Assembly: GCF_025499425.1 (NCBI RefSeq)
Contig: NZ_JAIMCB010000002.1
Coordinates: 124,001 to 188,000, forward strand
DNA length: 64,000 nt
Reading direction: 5' to 3'
From: Acidiferrimicrobium sp. IK
Lineage (GTDB): Bacteria; Actinomycetota; Acidimicrobiia; Acidimicrobiales; Palsa-688
Shown here: one piece after another, positions 10,245 through 18,208 of the stretch
Position numbering within the stretch: position 1 is the stretch's first letter
Layout: the number at the start of each line of letters is the position of its first letter
The notes under the pieces: model-generated
The model's input: only the letters and a program-made list of their open reading frames with translations
Databases searched by the model: none
Told to the model about the DNA's origin: nothing
Translations under genes and position numbers: made by a program

Positions 10245-10988
10245 TCAGCCGGCCGGCCTGACCAGCTTCTCGGCCCGCAGCAGGAGGAGGCGGGGGATGG
10301 TGGCGGCGTGCTCGTACTCGGCGGCCCGGGCCAGGAACCCGGGCGGTGGCGCCGGCTCTTCCATCCGGGTCACGAACAGCCCGTTGGCGGCCATCGCGTT
10401 GACGTAACGGGAGACCGGCCGGTGGATGAAGGGGATGAACACGTCCTTGTCGACCTCCTCGACCCCCTCGTCCTCGATCAGGTACGGCCCGATCCGCCAG
10501 TACTGCTCTTCTAGGATGTGGTCGTCGATCCATCCCGATCCGGGGGTCTGCAGCAGCGGGTGGTTCAGCATGAACACGAACCTTCCGCCCGGCGCGAGGA
10601 CCCGGGCGACCTCGGCGATCGCCTCGTCGACGGCGACGATGTGCTCGAAGACCAGGCAGGCGATGGCCGCGTCGAACGACCCGGTGCGGAACGGGAGCGA
10701 CGCGGCTCCGGCCCGGGCCAGCAACGCAGCTTGCGAGCGGGAGGCGGCCGCGGTCAGCTGGGCCCAGGTCGGGTCGACCCCGACCGCGGTGGTGACGCCG
10801 GGCAGCGCCGCCGCCAGGCGGGTGATCTGACCCTCACCGCAGCCGACGTCGAGGATGCGTGCCGCTCCGGCCAGATGCTGGGCCGCCAGCGGGAGCAGCT
10901 GCTCGGTGTACTCCTCGTCGGCTCCCTCGGTGAAGCCGGCTTGCCACCAGGCCGCGTTGATCTCCCACAACTGGTCGCGCTCGTCCAC
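10245..10988 (-). CDS. Class I SAM-dependent methyltransferase
   Basis: 247 aa, Methyltransf_11 type. Motif I is ILDVGCGEGQ (about residues 45-54); post-motifs are VGVDPTWAQL and GSFDAAIACLVFEHI, then VARVLAPGGRFVFM. The C-terminal half (GWIDDHILEEQYWRIGPYLIEDEG) suggests a small-molecule substrate, not identifiable here. Start GTG 10988 lies 11 nt after the uvrC stop, so it is probably co-transcribed with uvrC and rapZ. A TAAGGT hexamer 8 nt before the start overlaps the uvrC stop and may be fortuitous. Confidence 0.85.
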   Translation of the reverse strand: MDERDQLWEINAAWWQAGFTEGADEEYTEQLLPLAAQHLAGAARILDVGCGEGQITRLAAALPGVTTAVGVDPTWAQLTAAASRSQAALLARAGAASLPFRTGSFDAAIACLVFEHIVAVDEAIAEVARVLAPGGRFVFMLNHPLLQTPGSGWIDDHILEEQYWRIGPYLIEDEGVEEVDKDVFIPFIHRPVSRYVNAMAANGLFVTRMEEPAPPPGFLARAAEYEHAATIPRLLLLRAEKLVRPAG

Positions 10989-10999
10989 GACAGCGGACC

Positions 11000-13111
11000 T
11001 TAGGACGGGGCGTGGATCTTGGCGTAAACCGCGTCGGCGACCGTGTCTGGCAGCCAGGTGAGCGACCGCAGCGACTCGAGCGGAGCGGCTTTGACCGCGG
11101 GGAGCCCACCCATCTCTTTCACCAGCCGCTTGCGCCTGGTCGGACCGAGGCCGGGAATGCCGTCGAGCACCGAGGTGGTCATCCGCTTGGCCCGCAGTTG
11201 CCGGTGGTAGGTGATCGCGAACCGGTGCGCCTCGTCGCGGATCTGCTGGAGTAGGTAGAGAGCCTCGGAGGAGCGGGGGATGCGGACCGGGTCGGCCTGT
11301 CCGGGCAGGTAGACCTCTTCGAACTGCTTGGCCAGCGACGCCACCGGTATCTCATCTTCGAGCCCGAGCTCTTCGAGGACCTTGACGGCCACGCCGAGCT
11401 GGCCTTTGCCGCCGTCGACGAGGAGGAGCTGCGGCGGGTAGGCGAAGCGGCGCTTGCGCTCCTCGATCGGTTTGTCCCGTTCGATCAGGTAAGCGGTGAG
11501 CCGGCGGGTCAGCACCTCGCCCATGGAGGCGAAGTCGTCGTTTTGGTCGACGGTCTTCACCTTGAAGCGGCGGTACTCCGACGGGCGAGGCATCCCGTCC
11601 TCCATCACGACCATCGAGCCGACGTAGTCGGTGCCCTGCAGGTGGCTCATGTCGTAGCACTCGATTCGCAACGGCGACTCGGGCAGGTCGAGGGCGTCTT
11701 GGAGCGCGGTCAGGGCGCGAGCCCGAGCGTTGTGGTCCGACGCCCGCTTCAGGCGGTGGCGGGTGAACTCCTCCTTGGCGTTGCGGGTGACCATCTCGAG
11801 CAGGGCCCGCTTGTCGCCCCGGGCCGGCACCCGGATCTCGACGTGGGAGCCGGCCCGGGCGGACGGGTTGACGCTGCGCTCGACTCGGTAGCGGGAGTTG
11901 GCGGCCCACCACTCGACGTCGCCGACCGCGGACCTGCGCCGCGCCGGCGCGTCCGGACCGGCCTCGCCCGCCTCAAGGGCGGACCCGTCCGAGGCCAGCG
12001 CGGAGAAGGCCGGGCTGACGGAGGCCGACCCGCCCGGCGTCGCCCCGCCCCGGGCCAGCCCCGCGGATCCGAGGGCCGCGGCCAGGGCCGGCGCCGCCTC
12101 GGAGCGCTGCACCGCCAGCCACTCCCCCACCACGTCGGGGTCCTCCGGAGCGTCGGGGACCACGACCAGGGGGGGAACGCCGAGCGGGGCATCGGCGTAG
12201 TGCTGCTCCAGGATTTGCGCGACCAGCTGAGCCCGATCGACGTCCTCCACTTTGTCCAATATGTAGCCTTTACGTCCGACTACCCGGCCGCGCCGGACGT
12301 AGAAGACCTGCACCGCGGCTTCCAGCTCGTCCTCGACGAGCCCGAAACAGTCCAAGTCCTCGGACTTCTCGGTGACCATCTGCTGCTTCTCTATGGCCTT
12401 GCGCACCGCGGTGAGCCGGTCCCGAAGCCGGGCGGCCCGCTCGAACTCCAACGCGTCGGCGGCCGCGACCATCTCCGCTTCCAGCCGGCGGACGATCGGC
12501 TCGGTGTCACCCTCGAGGAAGGCGATCAGCTCGCCGATCAGCCCGACGTAGGGACCGTGGTCGATGGCACCGATGCACGGGCCGGAGCACTTCTCGATGT
12601 GGAACAGCAGGCAGGGCCGCCCCTGGCGTTCGTGCGAGCGGAACTTGTTGTCGCTGCAGGTACGGATCGGGAAGGTGCGCAGCAGGGAGTCGAGGGTCTC
12701 CCTGATGGCGTAGGCGTGGGCGTAGGGGCCGAAGTAGCGGCTGCCCTTGTCCTTGGCTCCCCGGCGGACCATCGCCCGGGGCCACTCGTCGCCGACGGTG
12801 ACCGCCAGGAACGGATAGCTCTTGTCGTCTCGCAGTCGGACGTTGAAACGCGGCTTGTACTGCTTGATGAGGCTGTACTCGAGCATGAGAGCCTCGACGT
12901 CGTTGCGGACCTGGATCCACTCGACGCTTTCGGCCGATGCCACCATCTGGGCGGTGCGGGGCAGCAGGTTGGCCGGGTTCTGGAAGTAGTTGGACAGCCG
13001 GCTGCGCAGCGACTTCGCCTTGCCCACGTAGATGACCCGGCCGTCGCGGTCGCGGAACTGGTATGAGCCGGGGGCGTCAGGAATCGTCCCCGCCGGTGGG
13101 CGCTGCAGCAT
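11000..13111 (-). CDS. uvrC: Excinuclease ABC subunit C
   Basis: Dual-incision nuclease of nucleotide excision repair, 703 aa. Domain order: GIY-YIG nuclease (about 13-95, GSYQF and VIYVGKAKSLRSRL), Cys-rich linker (CLLFHIEKCSGPC), UVR domain (about 205-240, FERAARLRDRL), RNase H-like UvrC domain (IECYDMSHLQGTDYVGSMVV; LLLVDGGKGQL) and tandem helix-hairpin-helix (LDGIPGLGPTRRKRL). An Ala/Gly/Ser-rich insertion of about 60 residues sits between the middle and C-terminal domains. Start ATG 13111 (MLQRPPAG) fits the family; extension to 13342 is antisense to the nadA leader. uvrA and uvrB also lie in this window. Confidence 0.95.
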   Translation of the reverse strand: MLQRPPAGTIPDAPGSYQFRDRDGRVIYVGKAKSLRSRLSNYFQNPANLLPRTAQMVASAESVEWIQVRNDVEALMLEYSLIKQYKPRFNVRLRDDKSYPFLAVTVGDEWPRAMVRRGAKDKGSRYFGPYAHAYAIRETLDSLLRTFPIRTCSDNKFRSHERQGRPCLLFHIEKCSGPCIGAIDHGPYVGLIGELIAFLEGDTEPIVRRLEAEMVAAADALEFERAARLRDRLTAVRKAIEKQQMVTEKSEDLDCFGLVEDELEAAVQVFYVRRGRVVGRKGYILDKVEDVDRAQLVAQILEQHYADAPLGVPPLVVVPDAPEDPDVVGEWLAVQRSEAAPALAAALGSAGLARGGATPGGSASVSPAFSALASDGSALEAGEAGPDAPARRRSAVGDVEWWAANSRYRVERSVNPSARAGSHVEIRVPARGDKRALLEMVTRNAKEEFTRHRLKRASDHNARARALTALQDALDLPESPLRIECYDMSHLQGTDYVGSMVVMEDGMPRPSEYRRFKVKTVDQNDDFASMGEVLTRRLTAYLIERDKPIEERKRRFAYPPQLLLVDGGKGQLGVAVKVLEELGLEDEIPVASLAKQFEEVYLPGQADPVRIPRSSEALYLLQQIRDEAHRFAITYHRQLRAKRMTTSVLDGIPGLGPTRRKRLVKEMGGLPAVKAAPLESLRSLTWLPDTVADAVYAKIHAPS

Positions 13112-13343
13112 TGGTCCCACTCTGCCCGAACCGCGACCCGAACCTGGTGCCACGCAGCGGGGGAACTCACGCGGTCGTCGAAAAGCTGGGCGGCACATCG
13201 TCGCCGCCCGCCCTATGATCATCGCTACGCCGGCCCGGTATCCGGCGACATATCCACCTCGCGGTCGACATACCCGCGGACGGGCGACCGGGCTGTCCCC
13301 GCCGACCGAGTTAGCGAGGTGCTCCTTCCCAGGGGGTTTCACC
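13112..13343. promoter_or_regulatory. Divergent uvrC/nadA intergenic region with a direct repeat
   Basis: Holds the promoters of two divergent genes. CGACATATCC (13246-13255) recurs as CGACATACCC (13266-13275) with a 20-nt period, and a palindrome ATGATCAT lies near 13215. These could be sites for a NAD-sensing repressor, but no regulator gene is nearby; function is a guess. I see no LexA box for uvrC here. Confidence 0.3.
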
Positions 13344-14465
13344 GTGTCGAACCGTCAATCTGGTCTCCGCCTTCAGTCGCCGCTTCCCGAGGGTTACACC
13401 GACGCCACCGCCGACGAGCTGTCGAGGCGGATCGCGAAGGCCAAATCCACGCTCGGAGACCGGGTGATGATCCTGGGCCACCACTACCAGCGCGACGAGG
13501 TGATGCGTTGGGCCGACGCCCGCGGGGATTCCTTCGGGTTGTCGCGCCTGGCGGCGGACGCCCGCGACGCCGAGTTCGTGGTGTTCTGCGGGGTCCACTT
13601 CATGGCCGAGTCGGCTGACATCTTGACCGGCGACCACCAGCAGGTGGTTCTGCCCGACCTCAACGCCGGGTGCTCGATGGCCGATATGGCCGACCTGGAG
13701 TCGGTCGAGGAGGCCTGGGAGGCGATCTCGGGAGTGACCGACATCACGTCGGTGGTGCCCATCACCTACATGAACTCCTCCGCGGCGCTGAAGGCCTTCG
13801 TCGGCCGGCATGGAGGGGCGGTCTGCACGTCCTCGAACGCCCGGGCCGTGCTGACGTGGGCTTTGGAGCAGCACGGACCGGATACCAAGGTCCTGTTCTT
13901 CCCGGACCAGCATCTCGGGCGCAACACCGCCTACCAACTGGGTTTCGCCGAGTCGGACATGGCGGTCTGGGATCCCCGCCGGGAGATGGGCGGCCTCGAG
14001 GATCGCAGGGTGAAAGAGGCTCGCTTCCTGCTCTGGAAGGGCCACTGCTCGGTCCACCAGCGGTTCCGTCCCGCTCACGTCGAGGCGTTCCGGGCTGCCC
14101 ACCCCGACGGTCTGGTGTTCGTCCACCCGGAGTGCGCGCACGACGTCGTGGCGCTCGGTGACGTGGTCGGGTCCACCGACGCCATCATCAAAGCCGTCGA
14201 CGCGGCGCCGGCCGGGTCGGTCATCGCGGTGGCCACGGAGATCCATCTGGTGCAGCGGCTCGACGACGAGCACCCGGATCTCACCGTGGTGAGCCTCGAC
14301 CCGCTGGTCTGCCCTTGCTCGACCATGTTCCGCATCGACGCCCCCCACCTGTGCTGGGTCCTGGAATCCCTGGTCGAGGGCGCCGTCGTCAACCGCATAA
14401 CCGTCGACCCGGCCACCGCGGCTGACGCCAAGGTGGCGCTGGAGCGGATGCTGGCCATCGCCTGA
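13344..14465 (+). CDS. nadA: Quinolinate synthase A
   Basis: [4Fe-4S] enzyme condensing iminoaspartate with dihydroxyacetone phosphate to quinolinate for NAD synthesis; 373 aa, the long Bacillus-type form. Candidate cluster ligands C110 (NAGCSMAD), C235 (KGHCSVH) and C323 (LVCPCSTM) match the B. subtilis spacing. LGHHYQRDEV and FFPDQHLGRNTA are family signatures. GTG 13344 has AGGGGG upstream. nadB and nadC are not next to it, unlike the usual nadABC group. Confidence 0.95.
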   Translation: MSNRQSGLRLQSPLPEGYTDATADELSRRIAKAKSTLGDRVMILGHHYQRDEVMRWADARGDSFGLSRLAADARDAEFVVFCGVHFMAESADILTGDHQQVVLPDLNAGCSMADMADLESVEEAWEAISGVTDITSVVPITYMNSSAALKAFVGRHGGAVCTSSNARAVLTWALEQHGPDTKVLFFPDQHLGRNTAYQLGFAESDMAVWDPRREMGGLEDRRVKEARFLLWKGHCSVHQRFRPAHVEAFRAAHPDGLVFVHPECAHDVVALGDVVGSTDAIIKAVDAAPAGSVIAVATEIHLVQRLDDEHPDLTVVSLDPLVCPCSTMFRIDAPHLCWVLESLVEGAVVNRITVDPATAADAKVALERMLAIA

Positions 14466-14470
14466 CCGCC

Positions 14471-14500
14471 GCGGGCGGAGCCCCGGCGGCGGCCGCCCGC
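14471..14500. terminator. GC-rich hairpin between convergent nadA and the membrane-hydrolase gene
   Basis: GCGGGCGG (14471-14478) pairs with CCGCCCGC (14493-14500). It lies between two convergent stop codons and so could serve both strands. No T-run. Confidence 0.45.
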
Positions 14501-16189
14501 TCAGCTCCGGAGGGCGATCCACCGCTGGATGTCGGCCTCCATGGCCGCGCAGGTCGGGTGGTCGCTGCCGCCGACGGTGACCGCCAGCGGCAGGGCCGGC
14601 ACCTGCCAGGGCGCAGCGGCCAGGCGAACGGCCCGGTCGATCGCCTCCAGCGCGCGGTCCGACTCCACCCGGCCGCCCGCCAGCAGCGTCGCGACCTCCC
14701 GCTGAGCCCGCCGGTCGGTGAGAAGCCCACCGTGGAAGGCCGGCACCACCACGCTCGGCACCCGGGCCGGGGTGCTTGGATCGGCGACCGCGTCGGCGAG
14801 CGGCTCGACCAGCGCCTCGGGCATCGCCGTGGGGCACGCGAGCAGGTCACGCAACTCCCCGGAGTGGTCGACGATGGAGCGGAGAAAGGGGCTGTCCGCG
14901 GGCAGGTCCACCGGCGAGATCCCGCCCAGGAGGTTGGTGAGGGCGCGCAGCGCATAGCCGGTCAGTACCCCGTAGCCCTGGTGCCCGGCCACGGGGTAAA
15001 ACACTCGGCCCGGCTCCTGAAGGGGGCTGAGCAGGATGACCCGGTCGACCGGGGCGCCCGGATCGGCAGCCAGGTAGGTGCGGGCGATGAGCGACCCTTC
15101 GCTTTCCGCGACCAGGGCCACGAGCTGCCCGGTTCGCCGGTGCAGGGAGCCGACCTGGGCGGCCAGCTGCTGGACCGACGCGTCGATCGACTGGTGGGTG
15201 GCCGCCGGAAGGTAGGGCCGCGGCTCGCCGGCCGGGTCGAGGCCCGAGTACGAGTACCGCACCTCGTTGTAGGGGCCGGGGATCGGGTGGGCGTCGGCGC
15301 CTTGCAGCTGGCTGTCGAACCCGCCGACGATCAGCACCGGGGGGCCGCTTGAGGGGGGAGGCGCGGGCAGGGCCGCTCCCCTGGCCGGGACCGCGACGAC
15401 ACGGAAGGCGATGGTCGCGCCGACCACCGCGACCGCCACCATCCCGACCGCGACCGTTGGTGCTACCGGGACCTTCCGGGCTCGGACCCGCCCGCCGGCG
15501 GCGCCCACCACACCCATCCAGGCCCAGGCGTTGAACAACCCGCCGGCGGCGACCGCGACCGGCCACAGGCCGGCGGGGGCGACACCGAGGACCAGGCCGG
15601 TCGCCGACTCCACGACGAAGGTGAGCAGGATCCAGCCGACCCCTCGCCACGGCGGGACGCCCCGCCACCAGCTGCCGGTGACCGGACCGCGGTGCATGAC
15701 CATCGCGACGACGATGACCGGGGGCACCGCGCCGAAAAACAGCCACGAGATCGACACGACGTCGAGCCCGAACGCCAGCACCGTCCAGGGCAACAGGAGC
15801 GCGCCGGTGACCGTCACCCACAGCAGCGTCCGGCGGGCCTGGGCCCGGAGGCGGGGTCGCTCCAGGTGGTCGGGCCATGCCAGCTGCACGATCAGGGTGT
15901 CGAGCCAGGTGCGCACCACCAGGATGCCCAGGCCTTCGAGGGCCAGCGACCACCAGGAGTTGTGGATCACCAGCGTCCAGCGAAGGTCGTGGAAGATGTC
16001 CCACGGCGCCGGCGCGGTGACCTGCGGCGCCAGCGAACGGTCGCCGGACGCACCCGACGCCCACAGGCCGGCCAGCTCCAGGAGGGGTACGACCACGCAG
16101 AGCAAGACCAGCCGCGGTCGAGCCCAGATGGGTCGCGCTGACACCGGGCCGTCCGGCGCCGCTGGCTTGACCGCGAGCACGGCCACCAC
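14501..16189 (-). CDS. Membrane protein with C-terminal alpha/beta-hydrolase-like domain
   Basis: 562 aa. Residues 25-265 contain about seven hydrophobic segments (clear ones near 26-44, 124-140, 144-164, 185-203, 205-228, 243-262). Residues 283-562 resemble an alpha/beta hydrolase: VLIVGGF strand, a nucleophile elbow LVALVAESEGSLIAR with S363, RVILLSPLQEPG, and a late H in GGSDHPTC. The elbow is A-E-S-E-G rather than G-x-S-x-G. The GTG at 16189 is preceded by AAGGAGG, an excellent ribosome site. I recognise no named family. A membrane-bound lipase/esterase or acyl-transfer role is possible but unproven. Confidence 0.6.
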   Translation of the reverse strand: MVAVLAVKPAAPDGPVSARPIWARPRLVLLCVVVPLLELAGLWASGASGDRSLAPQVTAPAPWDIFHDLRWTLVIHNSWWSLALEGLGILVVRTWLDTLIVQLAWPDHLERPRLRAQARRTLLWVTVTGALLLPWTVLAFGLDVVSISWLFFGAVPPVIVVAMVMHRGPVTGSWWRGVPPWRGVGWILLTFVVESATGLVLGVAPAGLWPVAVAAGGLFNAWAWMGVVGAAGGRVRARKVPVAPTVAVGMVAVAVVGATIAFRVVAVPARGAALPAPPPSSGPPVLIVGGFDSQLQGADAHPIPGPYNEVRYSYSGLDPAGEPRPYLPAATHQSIDASVQQLAAQVGSLHRRTGQLVALVAESEGSLIARTYLAADPGAPVDRVILLSPLQEPGRVFYPVAGHQGYGVLTGYALRALTNLLGGISPVDLPADSPFLRSIVDHSGELRDLLACPTAMPEALVEPLADAVADPSTPARVPSVVVPAFHGGLLTDRRAQREVATLLAGGRVESDRALEAIDRAVRLAAAPWQVPALPLAVTVGGSDHPTCAAMEADIQRWIALRS

Positions 16190-16264
16190 GGTCCTCCTTG
16201 GTCGCTCCGTTCCGCCGTCAGTCTGGTCCGCGCCGGGCCGACTCCGGTCGGCGCCGGCGAAACA

Positions 16265-18208
16265 TCAGCCCAGCTCGACGGCCGCCGCCGCGAACTGGGC
16301 GTTGTAGAGGGCGTGGTAGGGACCCTGGCGGGCCAACAGCTGCTCGTGGTTGCCCTGCTCGACGATGCGCCCGGACTCCATCACGATGATGGTGTCGGCA
16401 TCGCGGATCGTGGAGAGGCGATGCGCGATCACGAAACTGGTCCGGTTGGAGCGCAGCGCGGCCATCGCGTGCTGAATGAGGACCTCGGTGCGGGTGTCGA
16501 CGGAGCTGGTCGCCTCGTCGAGGATGAGGATGGCGGGGTCCGCGAGGAACGCCCGGGCGATGGTCAGCAGCTGCTTCTCGCCGGCGCTTACCGTGCCGCC
16601 CTCGTCGTCGATGACGGTGTCGTAGCCGTCCGGGAGGGAGTGGACGAAGCGGTCGACGTAGGTGGCTCGGGCCGCCTCGAGGATCTGCCCCTCGCTCGCC
16701 CGGAGGTTCCCGAACGCGATGTTTTCCCGGATGGTGCCGCCGAAGAGCCAGGTGTCTTGGAGCACCATCCCCATGTTGGCCCGCAGGTCCCGGCGGCGCA
16801 TCGTCGCGATGTCGTTGCCATCGAGGGTTATGCGCCCGGCGTCGACGTCGTAGAACCGCATGATCAAGTTGACCAGGGTCGTCTTGCCGGCGCCGGTGGG
16901 ACCGACGATGGCGACGGTCTGACCCGGTTCGGCCACCAGGGACAGGTCCTCGATGAGCGGGTTGGCCGGGTCGTAGGAGAACGACACGCGCTCGAACTCG
17001 ACCCTGCCTCGGGCCGGGACGCCAGCCTCGGCGCCTCGCGGCAAGAACATCGAGTCGTCGGGCTCCTCCGGTCCGTCGAGGAGCTCGAATATCCGCTCCG
17101 CCGACGCGATCCCCGACTGCAGCACGTTGGCCATGGACGCCAGCTGGGTGATCGGCTGGGTGAACTGGCGGGAGTACTGGATGAACGCCTGGATGTCGCC
17201 CAGGCTCATCGTCCCCGACGCCACCCGCAACCCGCCGACCACCGCGACAGCCACGAAGTTGAGGTTGCCGAGGAACATCATGGCCGGCTGGATGATCCCG
17301 GAGACGAACTGGGCGCCGAAGCTGGCCGCGAACAGCTGCTCGTTCTTGTCGTTGAAGCGGGCCTCGACGTCGTGCTGGCGGCCGAACACCTTGACCAGCG
17401 CGTGCCCGGTGAAGGTCTCCTCGACCAGCGCGTTGAGCGACCCGGTGTGGGTCCACTGGGCCACGAACCGGGTCCGCGACCGTTTGGCGATCACCCTGAT
17501 CACGATCAGCGACAGCGGGATGGTGACCAGCGCGACGACGGCCAGCAGCGGCGAGATGACCAGCATCATGACCACGACCCCGACGACGGTGAGCAGCGAG
17601 GTGAGCAGCTGGCTGAGCGTCTGCTGCAGGCTCTGGGCCAGGTTGTCGATGTCGTTGGTGACCCGGCTGAGGAGGTCACCGCGAGGCTGGCCGTCGATGT
17701 AAGCCAGCGGGAAGCGGTTGAGCTTGGTCTCGACGTCGCCGCGCAGCCGGTACATCGTGCGCTGCACGATCCCCGCCAGCGTGTAGGACTGCAGGTAGGC
17801 GAGGACCGACGAGGCGACGTAGGCGCCGGCCGCCAGGTACAGCACCTGGTGCAGCTGGCGGTAGTCGATCCGGCGTCGACGGACCCCGGTGAGGATCACG
17901 TCGGTGGCGTGACCGAGGATCTTCGGTCCCAAGACGGCCAGGATCACGCTGCCGACGGCCAGACCGGCGACTAGGACCAGCCCGGCCCGCTCGGGGCGGA
18001 GCCGCTGGGCCAGGCGCCGGCTCGACGTCCGCAGGTCCTTCGACCGCTCGACGGGCATCCCCGCCGCTCCCATCCGGCCGCCGAACCCGCTCCGGGCGGA
18101 CGGCGGCGGCCCGGGCGGGGCCGGCGGCGGTCCGGCCGCGGCCACGGCCGCCCCTGCGCCGTCGGCCGCCCCTGCACCGTCGGCCGCGGCCGGCAGCGGG
18201 CCGCTCAC
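16265..18208 (-). CDS. ABC exporter half-transporter with consensus Walker B and degenerate signature
   Basis: Inner-membrane exporter, permease plus ATPase in one chain, 647 aa. After an Ala/Pro/Gly-rich leader (about 1-55) come six membrane helices and a nucleotide-binding domain. That domain has Walker A GPTGAGKTT, Walker B ILILDEATS (catalytic Glu kept) and H-loop IAHRLSTI, but the signature is TVSAGEKQ instead of LSGGQ. Its GTG overlaps the preceding half-transporter stop by 4 nt (GTGA), so the two are made together. Together they look like a heterodimeric multidrug or lipid exporter of the BmrCD/TM287-288 kind. The longer reading to 19168 is antisense-frame shadow. Confidence 0.92.
   Translation of the reverse strand: MSGPLPAAADGAGAADGAGAAVAAAGPPPAPPGPPPSARSGFGGRMGAAGMPVERSKDLRTSSRRLAQRLRPERAGLVLVAGLAVGSVILAVLGPKILGHATDVILTGVRRRRIDYRQLHQVLYLAAGAYVASSVLAYLQSYTLAGIVQRTMYRLRGDVETKLNRFPLAYIDGQPRGDLLSRVTNDIDNLAQSLQQTLSQLLTSLLTVVGVVVMMLVISPLLAVVALVTIPLSLIVIRVIAKRSRTRFVAQWTHTGSLNALVEETFTGHALVKVFGRQHDVEARFNDKNEQLFAASFGAQFVSGIIQPAMMFLGNLNFVAVAVVGGLRVASGTMSLGDIQAFIQYSRQFTQPITQLASMANVLQSGIASAERIFELLDGPEEPDDSMFLPRGAEAGVPARGRVEFERVSFSYDPANPLIEDLSLVAEPGQTVAIVGPTGAGKTTLVNLIMRFYDVDAGRITLDGNDIATMRRRDLRANMGMVLQDTWLFGGTIRENIAFGNLRASEGQILEAARATYVDRFVHSLPDGYDTVIDDEGGTVSAGEKQLLTIARAFLADPAILILDEATSSVDTRTEVLIQHAMAALRSNRTSFVIAHRLSTIRDADTIIVMESGRIVEQGNHEQLLARQGPYHALYNAQFAAAAVELG

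Noticed and set aside
10997-11002. TAAGGT as a separate promoter for the methyltransferase at 10988
   Set aside because: It overlaps the uvrC stop codon and the genes are 11 nt apart, so co-transcription is simpler.
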